Part shown: one piece after another, positions 40,044 to 45,926 of the stretch | Layout: the number at the start of each line of letters is the position of its first letter | How positions within the stretch are numbered: the first letter of the stretch is position 1 | Position numbers and translations under genes: made by a program | The notes under the pieces: model-generated | What the model was told of the DNA's origin: nothing | Database searches by the model: none | Seen by the model: only the letters and a program-made list of their open reading frames with translations | NCBI GenBank assembly: GCA_030446285.1 | Contig: JASUSC010000006.1 | Span: 1 to 45,926 of the forward strand | Reading direction: 5' to 3' | DNA: 45,926 bases | Source: Eubacteriales bacterium | GTDB taxonomy: Bacteria; Bacillota; JASUSC01

Positions 40044-41132
40044 CTATTCGCGGGAGCTTCCAATCATTTCAGCCAGGACATCGGCAAGGAGGCTGACGGC
40101 TTGCAACGCTTCTTCGCGGGTGTTCTCCGATCCTCCCACTTCAATGAGAATAGCGTGAGGGTGCAGGTGCTGGTTGTAACGCCCTGCTTCCAAACGGATG
40201 CCGCGGCTCAGGCCGGGGTATTTAGCCTGGAGGCGCCTGTCCAGTTCCCTGGCAAAGGCCAGATTTTCCTGCCAGCGAGGGTGTTCCAGCCGCTGGTTGC
40301 TCCCCATGACCAGCATTATCTGGGCCGTTTTTTTGCCGTTAATTTCTGCAGTAGTGTATTTCCGGGGAACGTTGCCGTCTCGGTGGAGGTCAATGAGAAC
40401 GGCTAAGCGGGGGTACTGGGTAACCAGTTCTCGGGCGGTGACTTCCGATTCCACATAGGAGTAATTGTAAAAGTAATCGTGGATTTTGTCGCTGTGGACG
40501 GTACGAATCCCGTATTTTTCTTCCAGGATTTTTTTCAGCTCTTCTCCTACCTGGACGACACCGCCTTTTTGGCGGGTAAGGTGATCGGCGCCATCGCTGG
40601 GTCGGTAGCTTTCGCTGGTATGGGTGTGATAGATGGCTACTAGAACATCCCGGCTAAGCTTTTTCTTTTTTCCTGAAGAAGTCGCCGGCGACGAGACTGG
40701 TTTAGAAGTAGCTTTAGGGGGAACTGAGGGCTGAGGAATAGGAAGAGAAGCTGATACAAGGAAAGAGGCGGGGGATTGCTTCATTGCCAGTTGGCAAAGC
40801 AAATCTTCCCAGGATTGATTTTTTTTCCTTAAAGCACCGCTTTTTTCTTCTTTACTATTCTGCCAGAGGGGAAATTCCAGATGGAGGAGATTTCTGGCCG
40901 AGAAATTGTTTTTTTCCAGCCAGTGGAGGACCAGATTAGCCAGATTGATGCGGTTAAAGTTTAGGTTTTGTTGACTCAGGGCAGGTTTAATGGACTGGTT
41001 TTGGGAAGCGATCTTTTCCTGGTAGAAGAAATGCCAGCCGGCCATCAGGGAGCTGATGCCCACGACGAAGAGGAGCATGGCTCTGAGAAAAGGAAGCCAG
41101 AAAAGTCGGGGGTGTCTCCGGAAAGAGAGCAT
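40044..41132 (-). CDS. spoIIP: Stage II sporulation protein P (amidase/endopeptidase)
   Basis: Membrane-anchored amidase that works with SpoIID in engulfment. It has 362 residues from the ATG at 41132, chosen for the AGGAGG nine bases upstream; an upstream in-frame GTG would include that site. A membrane anchor lies at about 17-34 (with AMLLFVVGISSLMAG), then a Ser/Pro-rich linker at about 130-160. The catalytic domain has VAIYHTHTSESYRPS (zinc histidine and following residues), AVLIDLHRDG and ILIEVGGSENTREEAL (catalytic glutamate). Confidence 0.95.
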   Translation of the reverse strand: MLSFRRHPRLFWLPFLRAMLLFVVGISSLMAGWHFFYQEKIASQNQSIKPALSQQNLNFNRINLANLVLHWLEKNNFSARNLLHLEFPLWQNSKEEKSGALRKKNQSWEDLLCQLAMKQSPASFLVSASLPIPQPSVPPKATSKPVSSPATSSGKKKKLSRDVLVAIYHTHTSESYRPSDGADHLTRQKGGVVQVGEELKKILEEKYGIRTVHSDKIHDYFYNYSYVESEVTARELVTQYPRLAVLIDLHRDGNVPRKYTTAEINGKKTAQIMLVMGSNQRLEHPRWQENLAFARELDRRLQAKYPGLSRGIRLEAGRYNQHLHPHAILIEVGGSENTREEALQAVSLLADVLAEMIGSSRE

Positions 41133-41174
41133 AGAGCATTGCCTCCTAATTTTTTCTCCGGGTTGTCTCCCCAC

Positions 41175-41204
41175 ATTTATATGGGTGGTTGGGAAAAGTT
41201 ATGA
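41175..41204 (-). promoter_or_regulatory. Candidate sigma-E promoter of spoIIP
   Basis: On the minus strand TCATAAC (41204-41198), 14 bases, CATATAAAT (41183-41175). Matches the sigma-E shape and lies about 43 bases upstream of spoIIP, a sigma-E target in Bacillus. Confidence 0.5.
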
Positions 41205-41389
41205 CCGAGGAGACGGGGCCGAGAAATGTGAAACGGCCGACTTTTTTCCTGCAATTGGCGTGGAATTTTTGGCTTTTGGGCGATGGTTTTAAGCGTGCTG
41301 GTTTTGGCTTTCAATAATAAAAGCTAAGGACTATCTTTTCTTTAGAGCAATTAGCATATGCGAAAACAATCATGGGTAATTGTCTGAAG

Positions 41390-41418
41390 TTGTACCTGTT
41401 TCACTCCCGTGGTATATT
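41390..41418 (+). promoter_or_regulatory. Sigma-A promoter of the ACT-DUF711 operon
   Basis: TTGTAC (41390-41395), a 17-base spacer and TATATT (41413-41418), 32 bases before the ACT gene start. Confidence 0.7.
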
Positions 41419-41449
41419 ATTACTTAAATCGGTAAGGGGGAGAGGAGAA

Positions 41450-41740
41450 ATGAGCGAGAAAGAAAAACAAAACCGGATAATTGTAACCGTTTTAGGGAAG
41501 GACAAGGTGGGAATAATTGCTGGTATCACCGGTGTTCTTGCCGACCTCAACGCCAATATCCTAGACATTCGCCAGACCATCATGCAGGAGTTTTTTACGA
41601 TGATTATGATCGTGGATATCAGCAAATGCCGGGTAGATTTCGATACCCTGCTGGCAAAACTGCAGGCCAAAGGGGAAGAACTGGGGGTAAAAGTAAACGC
41701 CCAACATGAAGATGTATTTTCCTTTATGCACCGGATCTAA
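41450..41740 (+). CDS. ACT domain-containing protein (UPF0237 type)
   Basis: A 96-residue single ACT domain: IVTVLGKDKVGIIAGITGVLA is the ligand-binding beta-alpha segment, with ANILDIRQTIMQEFFTMIM following. ACT domains usually bind amino acids. ATG at 41450 chosen for GAGGAG just upstream and for the domain start; an open extension to 41372 precedes the promoter's transcription start. It is 15 bases before the DUF711 gene, a conserved pair in many Firmicutes and archaea, so it is probably that protein's regulatory partner. Confidence 0.9.
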   Translation: MSEKEKQNRIIVTVLGKDKVGIIAGITGVLADLNANILDIRQTIMQEFFTMIMIVDISKCRVDFDTLLAKLQAKGEELGVKVNAQHEDVFSFMHRI

Positions 41741-41755
41741 GGCGGAGGGTTGAAA

Positions 41756-43114
41756 ATGCTGAGCACGCGCGAAATTATGGAAACCATTCGCATGGTTCAA
41801 GAAGAGCACCTGGATATCCGGACTATCACCATGGGGATCAGCCTGCGGGATTGCGCTGATAGCAGTTTAGAAGTAATGGGGAGGAAGATTTACGACAAAA
41901 TTACCAGATTGGCGGAGCGGCTAGTGCCGGTAGGGGAAGAAATCGAGAAGGAGTTCGGCATTCCCATCGTCAACAAGAGAATTTCCGTAACTCCCATTGC
42001 TATTGTGGCCGAATCCTGCCAGGCGGACAGTTATGTGGAACTGGCTCGGGTCTTAGATCGGGCCGCGGAAGCGGTGGGAGTGAATTTTATCGGTGGTTTT
42101 TCCGCCCTGGTTCACAAAGGTTATACCAGGGGGGACCGCGTTCTTATCAACAGTATTCCTGCTGCTCTTGCCGAAACGGAACGGGTTTGTTCTTCGGTCA
42201 ATGTGGCTACCACCAAGGCGGGAATTAACATGGATGCCGTGCGGGAAATGGGCACGGTAATAAAGAAAACGGCGGAGTTGACGGCAGACAAGGGTGGTAT
42301 TGGCTGTGCCAAATTAGTTGTTTTTGCCAATGCCCCCGAAGACAATCCTTTCATGGCCGGGGCTTTTCACGGCGTGGGAGAGCCGGAATGTGTTATTAAT
42401 GTAGGGGTGAGCGGGCCCGGTGTGGTGCGGAGAGCGGTGGCCGAACACCCTGATGCCGATTTGGGTACGCTGGCGGAAGTGGTGAAAAAAACGGCGTTCA
42501 AGATAACGCGAATGGGAGAACTGGTGGGGAGAGTGGCCTCCCAGCGCTTAGGGGTGCCTTTTGGCATCGTTGACCTTTCCCTGGCTCCTACGCCTACCAT
42601 CGGCGACAGTGTGGCCGAGATTCTCGAAGCGATGGGGTTGGAACGCTGCGGAGCCCCGGGGACCACGGCGGCCTTGGCTCTGCTTAACGATGCTGTGAAG
42701 AAAGGGGGAGCCATGGCTTCCTCCTACGTGGGAGGACTGAGCGGTGCTTTTATTCCCGTGAGCGAAGATGCGGGCATGATCCGGGCGGTGGAAGAAGGGG
42801 CCCTGTCCCTGGAAAAGTTAGAAGCCATGACCTGTGTTTGTTCAGTGGGACTGGACATGATAGCCGTTCCCGGCGACACCCCGGCGGAGACCATTGCCGC
42901 CATTGTTGCCGATGAGATTGCTTTGGGGGTTGTCAACCAGAAAACCACGGCAGTAAGGATTATCCCGGCTCCGGGGAAAAAAGTAGGAGAGAGGGTAGAC
43001 TTCGGTGGTCTACTCGGTTCGGCGCCGGTTGTAGCCGTAAATAAATTTGACCCGGCGGCCTTTATCCGCCGGGGAGGGCGCATTCCAGCGCCGGTGCAGA
43101 GCTTGCGTAATTAA
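41756..43114 (+). CDS. UPF0210/DUF711 family protein (PFL-like fold)
   Basis: A 452-residue member of the DUF711 family, which has a pyruvate-formate-lyase-like barrel but unknown activity. Family segments include [67 protein letters not shown] and [14 protein letters not shown]. No glycyl-radical motif is visible at the C-terminus. ATG at 41756 with GGCGGAGG upstream. Coupled with the ACT gene; function unknown. Confidence 0.9.
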   Translation: MLSTREIMETIRMVQEEHLDIRTITMGISLRDCADSSLEVMGRKIYDKITRLAERLVPVGEEIEKEFGIPIVNKRISVTPIAIVAESCQADSYVELARVLDRAAEAVGVNFIGGFSALVHKGYTRGDRVLINSIPAALAETERVCSSVNVATTKAGINMDAVREMGTVIKKTAELTADKGGIGCAKLVVFANAPEDNPFMAGAFHGVGEPECVINVGVSGPGVVRRAVAEHPDADLGTLAEVVKKTAFKITRMGELVGRVASQRLGVPFGIVDLSLAPTPTIGDSVAEILEAMGLERCGAPGTTAALALLNDAVKKGGAMASSYVGGLSGAFIPVSEDAGMIRAVEEGALSLEKLEAMTCVCSVGLDMIAVPGDTPAETIAAIVADEIALGVVNQKTTAVRIIPAPGKKVGERVDFGGLLGSAPVVAVNKFDPAAFIRRGGRIPAPVQSLRN

Positions 43115-43135
43115 ATAGAGCAACTTTATTGGTGA

Positions 43136-43172
43136 CCGTCTCCTTAAAAAGAGGGGACGGCTTAATTTTTTT
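43136..43172 (+). terminator. Terminator after the ACT-DUF711 operon
   Basis: CCGTCTCC pairs with GGGGACGG (one T-G wobble) around an A-rich loop, then CTTAATTTTTTT. Confidence 0.75.
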
Positions 43173-43321
43173 CACGAAGAGAGAGGAAAAAGCAGGAAAA
43201 TCCCTGAGTATCTTGGAAAACCTTAGTTAATAAAAAATTTATTAAAATATTTTACCCAACGGAGCAGGAAAATTATTTTTTTTAGAGAAGAGACTTTTTG
43301 AGAAAGGTTTAACAAAAAAGG
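43173..43321. other. AT-rich non-coding stretch next to the IS relic
   Basis: About 150 bases of markedly A/T-rich sequence without a supported gene. The minus-strand frame of the IS256 relic continues open into it to 43242, but the peptide loses all resemblance to transposase past about 43322. Confidence 0.5.
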
Positions 43322-43785
43322 GAGGTGAGGCCTTAAAGCCGTGCGTCCTCTGAAAGTGCTCCTGTATATCCTGGGTGCTCATGCCCTTGGCGTACGTGGA
43401 TAGTATCTGCTCTTCAAAGCTGGAGATGCCCCTCTGGTGTTTCTTCACTACGATAGGCTCAAATTTATCCTCGCGGTCCCGGGGAACTTTGATCTCCAGA
43501 GACTCGCCTTCGGATTTGACCGTTTTTTTGGGGTACTAGTTTCTCGTGTTATCCGTCTTTTTGTTGCGGTAGTCATGCCGACTATAACCGAGTTCGTACT
43601 CGAGTTCGACTTCGAGCATTTGCTGGATAGGCTAGCCGAACGAGGCCCTGACCGCCTCCTGAGCGTCCTGAGCTGTCGCCAGGTTGTTCTCTTGGATAAA
43701 GGCTCGCAGCTGTTCTTTGGAAAATGTACGTACTATCGGTCTTACCCCTGGCTTGAGTTTAGCATTATCCAGAGGGGTTTACACA
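43322..43785 (-). pseudogene. IS256-family transposase relic (N-terminal part, two stops)
   Basis: On the minus strand one frame reads the N-terminal part of an IS256-type (mutator) transposase: FSKEQLRAFIQENN, IQQMLEVELEYELGYSRHDY, RNKKTDNTRN, LEIKVPRDREDKFEPIVVKK, HQRGISSFEEQILSTYAKGM, STQDIQEHF. Amber stops interrupt it at 43634-43632 and 43538-43536. The sequence ends at HGFKASP, just before the catalytic domain would begin, so the catalytic aspartates and about 270 residues are missing. No in-frame start is visible at its 5' end. No intact terminal inverted repeats were found. It is dead. Confidence 0.88.
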
Positions 43786-43841
43786 AATTATTCTCATTTT
43801 CAATCTCATTTTCAAAATAAAGGGACAAGGAGGGATATGCG

Positions 43842-45713
43842 GTGAAAAATAACTGGCTTTTTTCAGTACGCAATAAAATTGCCCTTCCCATGATTGCAGT
43901 AAATATCTTGGCACTCCTTTTTGTAAGTGTGTATTTTATCATCACTTTTCGCCATTGTTACAACCAACAAGTGTTGGAAAAAGTAAAGTCTGATCTGGCC
44001 CTTGCTCATCGTATTTTAGATTTGACTTTTCCTGGACCTTATGCAATAAAAAATGGCAAGCTTTATAAAGGAGACACCGTCCTAAATGAAAACTATACTG
44101 TTGTTGATAAAGTATCTGAGTTGTCGGGAGATACTTGTACTATCTTTCAAAAAGATACTCGCATCGCTACTACAGTAAAAAAAGATGACGGTTCCCGAGC
44201 CATAGGGACTAAAGCTACTCCAGAGGTTATCCAAAAGGTGATCTATGAGGGGCAAAATTATTATGGCGAAGCAGTAGTTGTCAACAAAAAGTACCAAACG
44301 GCTTATATGCCCTTGCGAGACGAAAAAGGTGAGGTAGTTGGAATTTTTTACGTTGGCGTCCCCAAAGACAAAATTGACCAGGAAGTTGGAGCTATTGTCC
44401 GTAACATAGTTTTGCTTCTTGTTGTTACGGTTATTATTTGTTTAGGAGTGGCCTACTTCCTGGGGGGCCAGTTTACCAAGCGAATTGTCGCTTTTGTTAA
44501 GGCAATGGAGAGTATGGCAAATGGTGATCTTACTGCCAAGATTGAGTATCGTACCCGAGATGAGTTTGCTCGCTTGAGCGATGCTTATAATAAGATGAGC
44601 CAAGGACTCAGGAACATGGTAGAAAAAATTATTATAGCGGGACAGAGAGTTGCCGAGAAGAGTTCTCTTCTTTACCGCGAAGCAGAGAAGACCGCCGGTG
44701 AGACAGAAAAGGTAGCGGGAGCGATGGCGCAGCTTGCTACAAACAATGAGCAGGTAGTGCAGAATGTTGAAGCTAGTGTTACTATGATCAACGAGCTGAA
44801 CAGCGTCATTGGCCAGATTAAGGGAGCAGTAGAAGAACAAGCAACAGAGGCTTCCACTACTAACCAGGTTATTAAACAGATGGGACATGCCATTGATGAA
44901 GTCGCTAACCGCGCTCAAGAGGTTGCTAACTACACTACCCAGACGGCGGAGGCAGCTGGACGGGGTCAAGAGGCAATTGGCGAGATTGTTGCCGAGATGG
45001 AACGGATAAAGGATTCCGTTTTTACCACAGCTCGCAGTATCCAGGAGTTGGGGGAGCAATCTAAACAAATTGGCCAGATTATCCAGGTTATCGACGATAT
45101 TGCGGAGCAGACCAACCTGCTGGCATTAAATGCGGCTATTGAGGCAGCGCGCGCAGGCGAACACGGCAAAGGGTTTGCTGTGGTGGCGGATGAAGTGCGG
45201 AAACTTGCGGAACGGAGCAGCAAGGCTACCAAAGAGATTGCTGGTTTGATCAGCGCTATCCAGCAAGGGACGGAGAACGCTGTAAGGGCTATGGAAGAGA
45301 ACACAAAAGAAGTAGAAAAGGGAAGCCTTTTAGCGCGTGAGGCTGGGGAAGCGTTGCGAGGGATTATTCAGATGATAGAGCAAGCGGCTGACCAAATTGG
45401 CGGTATTTCCGCTGCAGTGGAAGAGATGGCAGCCAGCAGTAACGAGGCAGTAGGGGCGATTGAAAATCTCTCGGCCTACACAGAGGAGACTAACGCTGGT
45501 GCTGAGGAGATGGCGGCGAGCAGCAATGAAGTGGTGAATTACATCCAAGATGTAGCCAGGCTCGCGCAGGAGAGTTCCGCCGCTGCTGAGCGGGTGGCTG
45601 GTTCTATGCAGATGTTGAGGGAGATTACCGCGGGTCTTAATACTGCAGCGAGGGAACTGGCAGCAATTGGGGAAGAGATGAACAGCTTAATGGCAAGCTT
45701 TCGCCTGAATTAG
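43842..45713 (+). CDS. Methyl-accepting chemotaxis protein with extracytoplasmic Cache sensor
   Basis: A 623-residue transmembrane chemoreceptor. Membrane helix 1 is at about 13-35, an extracytoplasmic single-Cache sensor at about 36-185 (GVPKDKI and [18 protein letters not shown] typical of the strand before the second helix), helix 2 at 188-208, HAMP at 209-262, then a long coiled-coil signalling domain with the hairpin tip [19 protein letters not shown] and [16 protein letters not shown], which contacts CheA/CheW. Ligand unknown. GTG start at 43842 after AAGGAGGG. The sensor half is visibly more A/T-rich than neighbouring genes. Transposon debris lies on both sides. Confidence 0.93.
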   Translation: MKNNWLFSVRNKIALPMIAVNILALLFVSVYFIITFRHCYNQQVLEKVKSDLALAHRILDLTFPGPYAIKNGKLYKGDTVLNENYTVVDKVSELSGDTCTIFQKDTRIATTVKKDDGSRAIGTKATPEVIQKVIYEGQNYYGEAVVVNKKYQTAYMPLRDEKGEVVGIFYVGVPKDKIDQEVGAIVRNIVLLLVVTVIICLGVAYFLGGQFTKRIVAFVKAMESMANGDLTAKIEYRTRDEFARLSDAYNKMSQGLRNMVEKIIIAGQRVAEKSSLLYREAEKTAGETEKVAGAMAQLATNNEQVVQNVEASVTMINELNSVIGQIKGAVEEQATEASTTNQVIKQMGHAIDEVANRAQEVANYTTQTAEAAGRGQEAIGEIVAEMERIKDSVFTTARSIQELGEQSKQIGQIIQVIDDIAEQTNLLALNAAIEAARAGEHGKGFAVVADEVRKLAERSSKATKEIAGLISAIQQGTENAVRAMEENTKEVEKGSLLAREAGEALRGIIQMIEQAADQIGGISAAVEEMAASSNEAVGAIENLSAYTEETNAGAEEMAASSNEVVNYIQDVARLAQESSAAAERVAGSMQMLREITAGLNTAARELAAIGEEMNSLMASFRLN

Positions 45714-45723
45714 CCTGAATTAG
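45704..45723 (+). repeat. Tandem 10-base duplication across the chemoreceptor stop codon
   Basis: CCTGAATTAG occurs twice in a row (45704-45713 and 45714-45723). The first copy contains the stop TAG; the second follows directly. Confidence 0.85.
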
Positions 45724-45727
45724 AAAA

Positions 45728-45753
45728 ATGCAAGGGAACCTTTTCCCTTGCAT
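45728..45753 (+). terminator. Hairpin after the chemoreceptor gene
   Basis: ATGCAAGGG and CCCTTGCAT form a nine-base perfect stem around an eight-base loop. There is no T-run after it, so it may be a transcript-stabilising hairpin or a weak terminator ahead of the stronger one. Confidence 0.5.
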
Positions 45754-45766
45754 CAGCTTGAAGACA

Positions 45767-45810
45767 AACACCGCTTTTAGGCAGCCAAACCTAAAAGCGG
45801 TGTTTTATTT
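45767..45810. terminator. Strong terminator, probably bidirectional
   Basis: AACACCGCTTTTAGG and CCTAAAAGCGGTGTT form a perfect 15-base stem with an eight-base loop, then TTATTT. On the minus strand it contains the end of the transposase-like frame. Confidence 0.8.
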
Positions 45811-45926
45811 ATGGCGAGGAGTTTGCAAATTTTAGCAAAAAGCGGAGAAAAAACAGGGGCTAAAGGTGGCAGCATACCTCTTCTTTTTTTCCATATGGCC
45901 AACTTCTTTAAATTCATGCACGCGAA
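45777..45926 (-). CDS. C-terminal end of a probable transposase (cut by window edge)
   Basis: The minus strand is open from the window edge for 49 codons to a TAA at 45779-45777. The visible start FACMNLKKLAIWKK resembles the C-terminal N-L-K-K-L-A segment of DDE transposases such as the IS1182 group, followed by a short basic and hydrophobic tail. The rest lies outside the window, so family and intactness are uncertain. Confidence 0.5.
   Translation of the reverse strand, partial: FACMNLKKLAIWKKRRGMLPPLAPVFSPLFAKICKLLAINKTPLLGLAA

Noticed and set aside
41372-41449. Longer N-terminus for the ACT-domain protein
   Set aside because: It begins upstream of the predicted promoter's -35; the SD and the domain boundary both place the start at 41450.
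43437-43820. Plus-strand ORF of 127 residues in the IS relic
   Set aside because: It is the complementary shadow of the IS256 transposase frame; the minus strand has clear family motifs and the plus strand has none.

Overview
The window comes from a spore-forming, flagellated, chemotactic Firmicute, most likely an anaerobic and possibly thermophilic member of the Clostridia (the Moorella/Carboxydothermus/Desulfotomaculum type of genome). The evidence is the gene content and order (rapZ-yvcK-whiA; gap-pgk-tpiA-gpmI-eno; maf-radC-mreBCD-mrdA-minCDE-rodA; murA-spoIID-spoIIID-mbl-flgF-flgG), strong Shine-Dalgarno sites, frequent TTG and GTG starts, and a membrane pyrophosphatase. I cannot name the genus from sequence alone.

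Layout: 1-4313 holds the rapZ-yvcK-whiA operon plus an overlapping metallo-beta-lactamase-fold gene. Facing it is rqcH (4318-6075, minus), the ribosome-rescue alanine-tailing factor. 6383-7020 is a wrecked rpoN (sigma-54) with a terminator behind it. 7291-13240 is the lower-glycolysis operon gap-pgk-tpiA-gpmI-eno, with no cggR repressor gene in front. hppA (13457-15544) is a separate unit with its own promoter. 15626-25277 is the cell-shape and septum-placement cluster: DUF4321 gene, maf, radC, mreBCD, PBP2, minCDE and rodA. Next come a polysaccharide-deacetylase-like gene, lon-engB, a CaCA-family exchanger, murA, spoIID, spoIIID, a broken mbl and two flagellar rod/hook genes (25344-35682). 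A minus-strand block (35698-41132) carries a TagA-type glycosyltransferase, a nucleotide-sugar dehydrogenase, murJ, a small hypothetical gene and spoIIP. An ACT-domain gene and a DUF711 gene follow on the plus strand. The right end (43115-45926) is accessory: an IS256-type transposase relic, a chemoreceptor gene and the C-terminus of another probable transposase.

How the genes work together: most of the window serves envelope growth and division. MurA starts peptidoglycan precursor synthesis, MurJ flips lipid II, RodA/PBP2 polymerise and crosslink under MreBCD, MinCDE places the septum, and SpoIID/SpoIIP degrade septal peptidoglycan during engulfment under probable sigma-E promoters. TagA and the sugar dehydrogenase look like secondary wall polymer synthesis. 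The glycolytic operon makes ATP and PEP; YvcK and RapZ tie carbon metabolism to the envelope.

There is no CRISPR array, no rRNA or tRNA gene, and no convincing riboswitch. I did not find a new multi-gene system. The notable signals are gene decay in a conserved core (rpoN, mbl, possibly the DUF4321 start, loss of cggR and of a spoIIQ-like gene from expected positions), a lysine/glutamate-rich insertion in PBP2, a deacetylase lacking a catalytic histidine, and a chemoreceptor flanked by transposon debris.
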